Notes: generated by a model from the letters alone, not told the origin. 51,255 bases of DNA from Caldanaerobius fijiensis DSM 17918 (GCF_900129075.1 NZ_FQVH01000019.1:1-51255); one strand, 5' to 3'; positions 1-8,478 are shown, counted from the stretch's first letter. Translations and numbers: made by a program.

Positions 1-328
1 AAAATGATGAGTTCCAAAGGTGTCCTTTCCATAACTGTTTTTGTAATTCAGGATGCCTTATAAACAATTTTCTTGCACTTATTCCTTTAAGCATTTTGAC
101 AATATACGATGGTGCTATTTGTGGATGTGCTGATGCAAATATGTGAACATGATCTGGCATTATTTCCATAGTTGCTATAGTGAAGCCTTTTTCTCCGGCA
201 ATTTCAAGGAATAAGCTTTTTAATTCTTCTTGTAAATTATCGTCCAGGACCTCCTTTCTATATTTTGTTGACCAAACTATGTGGTAATTGACGTTATATA
301 CGCAAGTTCTTGCATGAATAAGATTATT
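1..328 (-). mobile_element. tnpA: IS200-type TnpA (Y1 HUH transposase), incomplete
   Basis: The minus strand is open from 328 to the window edge and encodes a typical IS200/IS605 TnpA: an RTCVYNVNYHIVWSTKYR block near the N-terminus, then the HUH metal-binding motif in MPDHVHIF. The catalytic tyrosine would lie beyond the left edge. No ATG/GTG/TTG precedes the conserved block. An in-frame TAA (329-331) sits directly before it, and it is the same codon that ends the degenerate ABC permease frame upstream. The normal start appears lost, so this copy is probably a 5'-truncated relic, although an ATT start cannot be excluded. Confidence 0.85.
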
Positions 329-655
329 TTAATAAATTAGAGAGGATTCCCCGCCAGCTTCTCCTAAAATTAAACCTTTGAAAATTGCTCTTATCATATA
401 CCATAAAAAGACTATTCTTTCCTTTATAGGAGAAGATAAGAGAAAACCAATATCTCCCTCTCCTAAAACAATGCCTGGCTGCTTTTAATGAACTGTATAA
501 AGAAGCAATAACTCCTAAAAGCATTTTGTTACCTCCAAGAATAAGTCTTCTAATGTACCTCCAGGACCGGCTTTTTCCATAACCTCTTCAAGAGTCCCTT
601 CATAGACGAGCTTCCCCAAGTCCATATTAAGTTTTTCAGGTTCGTCATGAAGGGC
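329..655 (-). pseudogene. Remnants of an ABC exporter: ATPase C-terminus and permease N-terminus
   Basis: Minus-strand 655-515 reads as the last ~46 residues of an ABC ATPase, including GKLVYEGTLEEVMEKAGPGG and a TLEDLFLEVTK ending, which matches the C-terminal region of exporter ATPases. An overlapping ATG at 524 begins a permease-like sequence. After a frame change near 450-470 another frame reads GEGDIGFLLSSPIKERIVF, resembling the region after the first membrane segment of putative ABC exporter permeases, and it stops at 329-331. The fragments are out of frame and truncated at both ends, so this is decayed DNA next to a transposase relic. The single frame 324-524 is not a gene of its own. 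Confidence 0.6.
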
Positions 656-689
656 TTACTTAAGCCAATAAATATCTACAGAGAAAAAA

Positions 690-730
690 GTAAATAAAAT
701 AGGAGGTAAATAACTATTTTATTTACCTCC
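690..730. repeat. Two interleaved inverted repeats (alternative hairpins)
   Basis: GTAAATAAAATAG (690-702) is the exact complement of 714-726, giving a 13-bp stem with an 11-nt loop. GGAGGTAAATAA (702-713) is the exact complement of 719-730, giving a 12-bp stem with a 5-nt loop. The two pairings share bases and exclude each other. On the minus strand the second hairpin is followed by a T-rich run, so it could end transcription toward the ABC relic. Confidence 0.6.
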
Positions 731-816
731 CCTAAATATACCATTTTTTGCTCCTGTAGCTATAAGAGCTATAAATATGCTATAATAACATCTATAAAAA
801 GCAAGGGGTGTTAAAG

Positions 817-1254
817 TTGAAATGGATTTTTTACATAGGCGCAATTCTGGTGGGTATCGCATTAGGCTTTCAATCGCCAATGAATTCGGCACTGGGAAAA
901 TTGACAAATCCCAAAAACTCCGCTGTTTTGAATAATCTTTTAGGGCTTGCAATCCTCGTCCTGATAAGCACATCTGACGGCAGCATAAGGCAGTTTGGCT
1001 CTTTATTTAAAGCACCTATTTACCTCCTGTTAGGAGGAGTGCTGGGCGCCACCATCGTATACCTCTCTATAGTGGTCATACCTGTTATAGGCGCTGCCAC
1101 CTTTGCATCCATTATAGTTACAGTCCAGATGGTCGTCACCATCTTCATTGACCACTATGGACTTTTTGGTTTACCCAAAACCCCTGTTAACTGGTATCGC
1201 ATAATAGGTGTAATATTTATGTTAATTGGCATAAGGCTTATCAAGAGATTTTAA
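817..1254 (+). CDS. YdcZ/DMT-family small membrane transporter
   Basis: A hydrophobic protein of about 145 residues with roughly five membrane segments. It has the QSPMNSALGK motif near the N-terminus and a GVLGATIVYLS segment typical of the YdcZ (DUF606) branch of the drug/metabolite transporter superfamily, usually ~145 residues. It probably works as a half-size dimeric inner-membrane transporter; the substrate is unknown. I prefer the TTG at 817 to the GTG at 808, because the ribosome binding site AAGGGGTG (803-810) overlaps the GTG but is well placed for the TTG. A TATAAT -10 lies at 781-786 without a clear -35. The gene converges on, and overlaps by 14 nt, the oxidoreductase on the other strand. 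Confidence 0.8.
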   Translation: MKWIFYIGAILVGIALGFQSPMNSALGKLTNPKNSAVLNNLLGLAILVLISTSDGSIRQFGSLFKAPIYLLLGGVLGATIVYLSIVVIPVIGAATFASIIVTVQMVVTIFIDHYGLFGLPKTPVNWYRIIGVIFMLIGIRLIKRF

Positions 1255-2254
1255 CTACTTCTCCCGTTTCCCCTGCCTTGAGGACGGCAAGTGCTATCTT
1301 AAGTGCCTCAAAGCCTTCTTCCCCACCGACTGCAGGCTTTTTATCCTGTATTATGCAGTTTACAAAGTGCCTTAATTCTTCCTCGTACATGCGAGTCTTT
1401 TCGTACTGAACTGCAATTACTTCACGGTTTGCCTTGCTTATATACAACGCGCCGTGTTTTTCGTCATCGACCACCAATGGATCTTTAGCGGGATTATTAA
1501 ATAATATCGCACCTTCAGGACCTATTATGTCGTGCATATAACACCCGTGAGAACCGCGAGGAAGCCCCCATGACCAGTGCAGGACGCTTTTATTGCCGGA
1601 CTCAAAATACAGGATAACTGTACCGGTATCAAAAGCGGTTGTATTGGAGCGTAAACGGTGCAAATCTGCCTTTACCTCTTTTACTTCACCAAACATGTAC
1701 CTGCCAAAGTCATAATTATGTACCGCTCCGTCCATAAAAGGACCTCCACCAAGGTCTTTGTCAAAAAACCACGGCGTCGGCGCACCTTCGCCAGCAGTCA
1801 TGTGCCTCCACACCATTGGCTTACCCACAGCATTTTGCTGAACCAGTTCCCTCAGTTTCAACCATTCTCCGTCAAAACGCCTGCAAAAACCGAGGCCCAG
1901 TTTGACACCAGCCTTGTCACACGCTTCTATCATGGCATCTGCGTCTTCCAGCTTCATTGCCATAGGCTTTTCACAGAACACGTGTTTACCCGCTTTAGCG
2001 GCTTTTATAGTAAGGTCGGCGTGCAGGTATGTGGGTATACATACACTTACTATGTCGATGTCATCCATTTTCAACATCTCATCATAGCTGGTAAGTCTTC
2101 TTGGAATATTGTAGTCCTGCTGGGCTTTCTTGGCTCTTTCTTCATCTAAATCGACAATACACGCTATCTCTACATCTTCAATATTTGAGTAAGCTTGAGC
2201 ATGAACAGGTCCTATCTGTCCATAACCCACAATAGCCACCTTTAATTTTGGCAT
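1241..2254 (-). CDS. Gfo/Idh/MocA family sugar dehydrogenase (copy 1)
   Basis: 337 residues. The N-terminal Rossmann fold has G10-Y-G12-Q-I-G15 for NAD(P), then the family signature C94-E95-K96-P97 with the likely catalytic Lys96. The C-terminal sheet domain carries the GGGPFMDGAVH motif (Asp175, His179). Such enzymes oxidise or reduce a hydroxyl of a sugar, inositol or sugar derivative; the substrate cannot be told from sequence. The start ATG has a GAAGGGGG ribosome binding site. It lies 88 bp downstream of binding-protein gene 1, separated by a 20-bp hairpin, and is probably expressed with that gene at a reduced level. Confidence 0.92.
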   Translation of the reverse strand: MPKLKVAIVGYGQIGPVHAQAYSNIEDVEIACIVDLDEERAKKAQQDYNIPRRLTSYDEMLKMDDIDIVSVCIPTYLHADLTIKAAKAGKHVFCEKPMAMKLEDADAMIEACDKAGVKLGLGFCRRFDGEWLKLRELVQQNAVGKPMVWRHMTAGEGAPTPWFFDKDLGGGPFMDGAVHNYDFGRYMFGEVKEVKADLHRLRSNTTAFDTGTVILYFESGNKSVLHWSWGLPRGSHGCYMHDIIGPEGAILFNNPAKDPLVVDDEKHGALYISKANREVIAVQYEKTRMYEEELRHFVNCIIQDKKPAVGGEEGFEALKIALAVLKAGETGEVVKIS

Positions 2255-2303
2255 AAAAATTCCCCCTTCAAAACTCGTGATTATCTTAAACCTTGTCTAA
2301 AGT

Positions 2304-2345
2304 TAAGCAGAATCCCCGCCACTCAAGTGGCGGGGATTCTGCTTA
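2304..2345 (-). terminator. 20-bp GC-rich hairpin at the 3' end of binding-protein gene 1
   Basis: 2304-2323 and 2326-2345 are perfectly complementary over 20 bp around a 2-nt centre, with a GGCGGGG core. The TAA stop of the binding-protein gene (2345-2343) is inside the stem. No U-run follows on the minus strand. It may be an mRNA-stabilising or partial-termination structure that lets the binding protein be made in excess over the dehydrogenase downstream. Confidence 0.7.
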
Positions 2346-4280
2346 TCTTGGCTCATAGAATCCAGCATAAAGCCCATATACGCCAAAGTGATATCTGCAT
2401 ATGGTCTTTATGTCTTCTTCACTGGTCGGAAGTGGCATATTTCTGTTGTACTTCTGGATCTGATCCTCAAAGGGTATATTCTTTATCATCTTTGCATTGA
2501 TCCAGAAGCCCGTGACGTTCTGATAAAAATCTACGCCAAAGGCGTTCTCGTTGGTTATCCATACAATATTTCCTGCCGCTCTTCTTACCTCCTCATCGCT
2601 CATGTAGAACATCTGCTTTATAGTTTGATCTATATCTACAGCCTTGCCATCTGGCCCTGGTAAAACCATCTTTAACTTACCATAGTCTGGACTCTTTTCA
2701 TCCTCTACAGTCGGGAAGTTGCCAGCTTGTGATGGGAATCCCCAATAAAATGCTGATAATGGCCACCATGGATGGTTAAAGCCCCATGATACATCTATAA
2801 ATTCAACTGACATATCATACGCATTTTTAGGCTTCTGAGCATTTGTGTAGTAGAGGCTGGGATCTACTGACATCAATTTTGTGGGCAAACCAAATTTGCT
2901 CATCTGCTCGGCCGCTACCTCCGCCGCATTGGCAAAGGGCGCACCAGAGGCAACACCTATTACAAAATTATACAGCTTGCCGTTTTTGTCCCTCCACTTG
3001 CCGTCAGAGCCTTTGGTCCAACCCGCAGCCTTTAACAGCTCTTCAGCCTTTGCGGGATCATATGTGTACTTCGTCATCTTATCCCTTATGTCCTGTGGCA
3101 CCCATTTTTCTACCATGTTAAGCGGCATACCAGTTAACGATACATCCCCAACCTTGCCGAAATAATTACCTACATCCTTTATCTTTTCTCTATCCAAAGT
3201 ATAGACAATAGCCTTTCTTACATTTACATCATTAAACGGGGGTTTCTGTATGTTATAGACAAAGCCGGGATCAGCCGGGTCAGGCACCTGATAGTGCACC
3301 AGGTCTTTATTGCCAGCGAGTATGCTATCCAGAATATCTTTTGCCGGCGTAAAGTCGGCCCAATCGATCTGTCCTGTCTTTAACATCGCCAGCGATCCTG
3401 AAGCATCTGTCTGTTTGGCAGTTATCATGTCAAATTTTTGCTTGCTCTTGTCCCAGTAATATGGATTTTTAACCATCACCATATCCGAAGCCGTAACCGT
3501 CTTGACCATGTAAGGCCCTGTCATTATTGGCAATTTGGGATTTTCTTTTAAGAAATCCTGCCAGTTCTTAGCAATTTCGTCAGAAACATTTTTGTCATAA
3601 TATAATCCAAAAGCGCCTTTTTTGTTAGGATCATTGGTAGGCTGACCTTTCTTTAAAAGCTCTGCCGCTTTATCGACATACTTGCCGTATATGTGATATG
3701 GTATCTGGGCCTGCTGGTCCTGAGCAATCAAAAGAATTTTTAACCTATCTTCCGGTGCCGGCGTTGCCCACTTAAACACTACAGTATAGTCATCAGGCGT
3801 ATCAATACCCGTCAAATACCTCAAGATAAAGGCACCGTTGTTAAGCATATAATAGGCCCATACATCTTTACTGGTAAAAGGCTGACCATCATTCCACTTG
3901 ACATTTTTCCTTATATGAACAATAGTTTCATTTCCCTTTTGCTCGTAAGACTCCGCCAGCTGGTTAATGAGCTCGTCAGTGACCCTCACAAACTTAAAAA
4001 GTCCTTCGGGCATCACGAACACAGGAGGTGCACCTATACCGCCGTTTGCAAAGGGATTACCCTGATACAGAGGCGGCTTTGGCCACCAGCCTACGCCTGC
4101 AAATCTGAATACCTTCTTTTTATTTACCTGCGGACCACTGCTGGATGTGCTCTTAGGAGCATTTTTCTTTGTATTATTCGAAGTTGAAGTGCTTTTACTC
4201 CCACAACCGGTTAGTACTATTGATATGATCATTAGAAGAGCAACGAAATAGCTTACCAACCTTTTAACCTTCATATTCAA
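2343..4280 (-). CDS. Family 5 extracellular solute-binding lipoprotein (SBP1)
   Basis: 645 residues. The signal peptide ends in a lipobox (LTGC, Cys near residue 26) followed by a Ser/Thr/Asn-rich linker, so this is a membrane-anchored lipoprotein. The body has the family 5 (oligopeptide/nickel-type) layout, including an RKNVKWNDGQPFTSKDVWAY block and an FNDVNVRKAIVYTLDREKIK block. In thermophiles many family 5 members bind oligosaccharides rather than peptides. No permease or ATPase lies in the window. TTG at 4280 or ATG at 4274 could be the start (RBS GGGGGAG). It is homologous to the two interrupted copies at 10.8-15.4 kb and has Pro where those have TGA. Confidence 0.9.
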   Translation of the reverse strand: MNMKVKRLVSYFVALLMIISIVLTGCGSKSTSTSNNTKKNAPKSTSSSGPQVNKKKVFRFAGVGWWPKPPLYQGNPFANGGIGAPPVFVMPEGLFKFVRVTDELINQLAESYEQKGNETIVHIRKNVKWNDGQPFTSKDVWAYYMLNNGAFILRYLTGIDTPDDYTVVFKWATPAPEDRLKILLIAQDQQAQIPYHIYGKYVDKAAELLKKGQPTNDPNKKGAFGLYYDKNVSDEIAKNWQDFLKENPKLPIMTGPYMVKTVTASDMVMVKNPYYWDKSKQKFDMITAKQTDASGSLAMLKTGQIDWADFTPAKDILDSILAGNKDLVHYQVPDPADPGFVYNIQKPPFNDVNVRKAIVYTLDREKIKDVGNYFGKVGDVSLTGMPLNMVEKWVPQDIRDKMTKYTYDPAKAEELLKAAGWTKGSDGKWRDKNGKLYNFVIGVASGAPFANAAEVAAEQMSKFGLPTKLMSVDPSLYYTNAQKPKNAYDMSVEFIDVSWGFNHPWWPLSAFYWGFPSQAGNFPTVEDEKSPDYGKLKMVLPGPDGKAVDIDQTIKQMFYMSDEEVRRAAGNIVWITNENAFGVDFYQNVTGFWINAKMIKNIPFEDQIQKYNRNMPLPTSEEDIKTICRYHFGVYGLYAGFYEPR

Positions 4281-4629
4281 TTTTCTCTCCCCCTAAATCT
4301 TTAAACTGTAAACGCTTGCCACGACCTTAACCAAACTATCAGAAAACCATGTCTATGTCATACACCTCCCCCTCTTAACCTATTATATAATATTCTACAT
4401 AAAAATGAAAATTCCTTCTTCTTTGTTGACTTTTTAAAATATTTTTTCTTAAATTTTTGACCTGGTTGGCAATAGCTTTATCAAACTTTATCAGTACAGG
4501 TTTATTTTCAGTATAGGTTTTATTTACATATGTAGTAGGGGTTTATTAACATACAATTGATTCCGATGTATGGCCTGTTATATATATGAAGGAGGTAAAT
4601 AAATACAAAAGGCCATACATCGGAGTTTT
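4281..4629 (-). promoter_or_regulatory. Leader and promoter region of binding-protein gene 1, with a cre-like site
   Basis: This 349-bp gap holds no gene. TGTAAACGCTTGCCA (4307-4321) matches the catabolite-response consensus TGWAANCGNTNWCA at 12 of 14 positions. A minus-strand TATAAT-like -10 lies near 4383-4390 with no convincing -35. A 14-bp hairpin sits at 4563-4623. The cre-like site lies between that -10 and the start codon, where bound CcpA would block elongation. This is inference; HprK and HPr-Ser46 are encoded in the same window. Confidence 0.5.
4563..4623. repeat. 14-bp perfect inverted repeat with a 33-nt loop
   Basis: 4563-4576 (CCGATGTATGGCCT) and 4610-4623 are exactly complementary. 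The loop contains AAGGAGGT, a perfect Shine-Dalgarno sequence on the plus strand, followed by AAATAAATAC and no start codon. A GTTTTTTAT run follows on the plus strand. It is just downstream of the isomerase stop on the minus strand, so it may be that operon's terminator, but the U-run is on the wrong side. Confidence 0.6.
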
Positions 4630-5475
4630 TTATAAGCTCAGTATTGTATCAAGATGTCTTGACGTATCATAAACAAGCAATTCAGGATTTACCCTATATG
4701 GGGACAGCTCTGCCGTCAGGTAGCTTTTGTATCCCACTTTTTTCAGTGAAGCCATCACCCTGGGCCAGTTTACATCGCCCTGAAGCAGGTTTTTAAAACC
4801 GTGGATGTTTCCAATAGATGTATCAAAGTCCTTTACATGCACCCTTACTATGTAATCTGAAAGCACCTCAATCCAGTACTCAGGGTAGGAAAACGCCAGC
4901 ACATTACCTACATCAAAATAAGCTCTTACATAAGGGCTACCTATTTCATCAATAAAATTTCTCATCTCAATAGGACTTAGAAGAAACTTATTCCACACAT
5001 TTTCTATTCCTATATATACGCGATTCTCTTCTGCTTTTTGCCTCAATTTTTTAAAAGCTTCCAATGATCTCATATAGGCGTCTTTGTACGACACCTTTTC
5101 ATTTACCACACCTGGCACCACCAGAATGGCATCGGTATTCAATAAAACAGCAGCATCGATCATGCGCTTTACGATGTCCATACCCTTATTCCTGGTAGCC
5201 TCATCTTCACTGGTAAGTGAATACTTCCACAGAAGGGAGGTGGATACACTGGATACAGGAATACCTGTGTCCTTACAAAAACCGTATATCTCCTGTATCT
5301 CTCTTTCAGTCGCATTTATAGTTAAATTTGGCTCTTTGTCAGCGCCTTCCAGATCCGCTTCAGACATATTGAGTTCAATACCGTCATAACCCGCCTCTTT
5401 TGCCATTTCTATGCACTGTTTTACAGTAAAATTTGCCGGAAAACACCATGCGTTAATCCCCTTTTTCACACTCAT
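4630..5475 (-). CDS. Sugar phosphate isomerase/epimerase-like TIM-barrel protein (copy 1)
   Basis: About 281 residues of the xylose-isomerase-like TIM barrel (AP endonuclease 2) fold. Numbered from the upstream GTG at 5481, the metal tetrad is visible: Glu160 (IGIEN), Asp190 (AYFDVGN), His215 (VHVKDF) and Glu258 (TAELS). Members isomerise or epimerise sugars, dehydrate inosose, or cleave 3-keto-glycosides. The likely start is ATG 5475, overlapping the TGA of the upstream dehydrogenase by one base, so the two are translationally coupled. Their tight pairing suggests consecutive steps of one pathway. Confidence 0.85.
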   Translation of the reverse strand: MSVKKGINAWCFPANFTVKQCIEMAKEAGYDGIELNMSEADLEGADKEPNLTINATEREIQEIYGFCKDTGIPVSSVSTSLLWKYSLTSEDEATRNKGMDIVKRMIDAAVLLNTDAILVVPGVVNEKVSYKDAYMRSLEAFKKLRQKAEENRVYIGIENVWNKFLLSPIEMRNFIDEIGSPYVRAYFDVGNVLAFSYPEYWIEVLSDYIVRVHVKDFDTSIGNIHGFKNLLQGDVNWPRVMASLKKVGYKSYLTAELSPYRVNPELLVYDTSRHLDTILSL

Positions 5476-6455
5476 CACCACCTTACCGGTTGGCCTTTTT
5501 GGGCCGAATCATATGCCATCAATGCCACTTTCAGCGCAAATAATCCGTCTTCACCCGTTACAGGGGGCTCGCCATCCTCCTGTATACATCTGACAAAGTC
5601 CCTCAACATGAGGTAGTTCATGTCGTCTCCCCAATCAACGTACCTGCTGTACCTCATGTCATTGCTGTACAAAAATCCGTGCTGGGCAAAGGCATCAACA
5701 TTGATGGTGCCTTTTGTGCCTATAATCTCCATGGTCACATCGCCCCACGTAGGATAAGACTCCGGTCTGGACCAGGACGTATCAAGGGTAGCATAGACCC
5801 CATTCTCAAACTCCATGCTCAAAAGGCCGCAATCTTCAACAGGTATATCGTGTAAAAGGGTACCTATTTTGGCGTAGACCTCTTTGATATCTGACTTTAA
5901 CATCCAGTGCATGAGGTCAGCCACATGAACGGTATGATCCATTACCGCGCCACCGCCAGACAATTTCTTATCTATAAACCACCCGCCAGGCATAGAACCG
6001 TGATTAGTACCGTTAATAGCTACTATATCTCCAATCCTGCCGCTATCAATTATTTCCTTGGCGCGGGCTACCGCAGGAACATATCTTACCGGGAAAGCCA
6101 CCATAAGCTTCACGCCGTTTTCTTTGCACTTATCTATCATAAGTCGAGCATCTTCTATTGAAGTTGCGATGGGCTTCTCCACAATCACATGTTTTTTGGC
6201 TTCAGCAGCATCCACCGTCATTGCAGCGTGTTTAGCGTTGGCGGAGCACACTATAACCACATCTATGTCTTCCTTAAGAAGATCATGATAATCTTTATAA
6301 TACCTTATACCGTATCTCTGGGCAAATTCAACTCCTCTTATCTGGTCCTCTTCAGCAATACCCAAAACCTCCACATCCTGTAGCCTTTTAAGAGCAGCCA
6401 CATAACCCGCGGCATGCATGTGTTCACAGCTTAATATACCGAATCTCAAGCCCAT
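5475..6455 (-). CDS. Gfo/Idh/MocA family dehydrogenase (copy 2, atypical N-terminus)
   Basis: 326 residues. The E93-K94-P95 catalytic signature and the GGGAVMDHTVH motif (Asp173, His177) are present, so the family call is firm. The nucleotide-binding loop is not the usual GxGxxG but GILSCEHMHA, a form seen in one subgroup of the family. It starts directly after the stop of copy 3 (TAA then ATG) and ends overlapping the isomerase start, making a three-gene operon 7469-4630. The substrate is unknown. Confidence 0.9.
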   Translation of the reverse strand: MGLRFGILSCEHMHAAGYVAALKRLQDVEVLGIAEEDQIRGVEFAQRYGIRYYKDYHDLLKEDIDVVIVCSANAKHAAMTVDAAEAKKHVIVEKPIATSIEDARLMIDKCKENGVKLMVAFPVRYVPAVARAKEIIDSGRIGDIVAINGTNHGSMPGGWFIDKKLSGGGAVMDHTVHVADLMHWMLKSDIKEVYAKIGTLLHDIPVEDCGLLSMEFENGVYATLDTSWSRPESYPTWGDVTMEIIGTKGTINVDAFAQHGFLYSNDMRYSRYVDWGDDMNYLMLRDFVRCIQEDGEPPVTGEDGLFALKVALMAYDSAQKGQPVRW

Positions 6456-7469
6456 TTAACACACCTCCTGTGGCTTTACAGGCTTACCCGTCCTTATAGA
6501 TTCCAGCGCAGCCAAAGCGATATTTAAAGATTCCAGCGCCTCAATACCTGAGATAGGCGGTTCCTCATCTTTTTCTACGCTTCTCAGAAATTCCTTTATT
6601 TCCAACACGTATGGATTAGACTGTGGATCCAATGGACTTTCAGGTATAGCAACCGTTTTTTCACCTTTTTCATCACTAGACGCTACCATAACATTGAGGG
6701 GCGCTGCCTTGGTGCTATCGTACTCTATAATGCCTCTGGTTCCCGCGACCTCCAATTTGGTAACAAAAGGAGCTCCTTCAGGCCTAGACCAATCTGCCAC
6801 CACATGGGCAATGACGCCATTATAAAACTCTATTGTCACAAGATCGTACTCCAGATACGGTGTTCGCTTAAATACATTACCTTTAGCGTATACCTCTTTT
6901 ACAGGACCAAAACACCATTTGAGAAAATCTATGTCGTGTATGGCCATATCCTGAATTGCGCCACCGCTTTTTTCAGGGATGCCGTACCACTCCCTGGCTC
7001 GTGCTGGATGAGACCCTCCCCTGTAGGTCCTCACCATTCTGGGCATCCCGATTCGACCGCTTTCCATTATCTGTTTTGCACTTATGTACTCTGGAAAATA
7101 CCTCAACACATGGGCGATCATAAATTTAACTCCAGCGCGCTTTGTAGCGTCGATCATCTTTTTGCCCTCTTCCATTGAAATAGCCATAGGTTTTTCACAT
7201 AAAACATGCTTTTTTGCCTCTGCAGCCTTTAAGGTATACTCACAGTGAAGATACGTAGGCAGGCATATGTCTACTACATCCACATCATCCCGCTCTAAAA
7301 TCTTATCGCCATGGTCTAATGCCGCCGCCCCAAACATCTTTGCAATCCTCTCTGCCCTCTCTGGAACAATATCTGCCACAGCGACCACTTTTGCCTCAGG
7401 TATATTTTGATAGCAATATGAGTGCATACCTGCGATGCCGCCTGCGCCAATGATGCCTACTCTGAGCAT
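6456..7469 (-). CDS. Gfo/Idh/MocA family dehydrogenase (copy 3)
   Basis: 337 residues with Rossmann loop G8-A-G-G-I-A-G, the CEKP motif (Lys93) and the C-terminal SGGAIQDMAIH motif (Asp174, His178). It probably oxidises a sugar or polyol using NAD(P). The start ATG has an AAAGGGGG site. It is the first gene of a tight cluster with a second dehydrogenase and a TIM-barrel protein, and follows the AEC permease gene after 85 bp. Confidence 0.92.
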   Translation of the reverse strand: MLRVGIIGAGGIAGMHSYCYQNIPEAKVVAVADIVPERAERIAKMFGAAALDHGDKILERDDVDVVDICLPTYLHCEYTLKAAEAKKHVLCEKPMAISMEEGKKMIDATKRAGVKFMIAHVLRYFPEYISAKQIMESGRIGMPRMVRTYRGGSHPARAREWYGIPEKSGGAIQDMAIHDIDFLKWCFGPVKEVYAKGNVFKRTPYLEYDLVTIEFYNGVIAHVVADWSRPEGAPFVTKLEVAGTRGIIEYDSTKAAPLNVMVASSDEKGEKTVAIPESPLDPQSNPYVLEIKEFLRSVEKDEEPPISGIEALESLNIALAALESIRTGKPVKPQEVC

Positions 7470-7554
7470 ATGAATCCCCCTTTGCTCTCAATATCGTTTT
7501 CCCTGGGTCATATCATACGTACCAATTTTATTGTAACCGTATCATATCAGAATG

Positions 7555-8478
7555 TCAATACAATGAAACTATATATAAAATCAGTGGCAATGAAACAAAA
7601 CATATAGTGGTCGTAGCTAATACACCCATAGAAGCAAAGCGATAATTCTTGCTATATTGTTTTGCCACTATAGCAGAACTCAACATAGTTGGAAGCGCAG
7701 CTTCCAAAATCACTATTCGCTTTATCTCCGCAGTCAAAGGAATAATACTCACCATCGCTATAGCGATAAGAGGTGATACTATCAATTTGACCAAAGCAGC
7801 AGCCGCTATCGAGCCACCCACCTTCTCTTCTTTTACATTTATATATGCCATATTCATGCCTATAAACATCATAGCAAGAGGTACAGTTATGTTTCCCACC
7901 ATCTGAGCAGTTTTGACTATAAATACCGGAATTTTTATGCCGATAAGAACAATTGCGATGGCAATAAAAAGTGAAACCATAGGCGGATTGACCAAATTTT
8001 TGAGGTTTTTTACACTTACCCTTTCGTTGGTCAAAAGCCATATGCCAAACGTCCAGAAAAGGGTAGTATGCCCCAGATCATATAATATAACCGTTAATAT
8101 GCTCTTCTGTCCGAAAAGAGCCATATTCACGGGTATTCCTAAAAACGTGGTATTGCTAAATATTGAAATAACATAAAACACCGATTGTTTATCCACAGGC
8201 ACATGAAACGCCTTTAACGCGAAGATACTTACCACAAATGTTAAAAGAGGAACAAGTATACCGATGAGCGGTATAAAGTAATTGGTCTTTAAAAGGTCAG
8301 GCGAATAGGTAGAATACATGCTATAAAATATCAGTGCTGGTGTGGTTATAAGTATTATAAGATCCGCTATCATCTTAAAGTGGCTTTCATCTACAATACT
8401 CTTTTTAACTGTAAAAAAACCTAACGCAATTATTATAAATATCTCCCCAAGGATTTCTGCTATTTTAAAAATATACAT
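7555..8478 (-). CDS. AEC (auxin efflux carrier) family permease
   Basis: 307 residues, strongly hydrophobic, about ten membrane segments in two similar halves. Family landmarks are SNTTFLGIPV in the first half, NPPMVSLF at the start of the second, and a late LEAALPTMLSSAIVAKQYS segment. AEC proteins move organic acids or related anions across the cytoplasmic membrane by secondary transport. Its position among dehydrogenase genes suggests uptake or export of a pathway acid or intermediate, which is inference. RBS is GAGAGGAG. Confidence 0.85.
   Translation of the reverse strand: MYIFKIAEILGEIFIIIALGFFTVKKSIVDESHFKMIADLIILITTPALIFYSMYSTYSPDLLKTNYFIPLIGILVPLLTFVVSIFALKAFHVPVDKQSVFYVISIFSNTTFLGIPVNMALFGQKSILTVILYDLGHTTLFWTFGIWLLTNERVSVKNLKNLVNPPMVSLFIAIAIVLIGIKIPVFIVKTAQMVGNITVPLAMMFIGMNMAYINVKEEKVGGSIAAAALVKLIVSPLIAIAMVSIIPLTAEIKRIVILEAALPTMLSSAIVAKQYSKNYRFASMGVLATTTICFVSLPLILYIVSLY

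Noticed and set aside
324-524. A 66-residue minus-strand ORF as a gene
   Set aside because: Its second half is out of frame with recognisable permease sequence in another frame; it is decayed ABC permease DNA.
7652-8041. A 129-codon minus-strand frame inside the AEC permease gene
   Set aside because: It is a shifted frame of the permease with Gly/Lys/Tyr/Cys-rich composition typical of out-of-frame translation.
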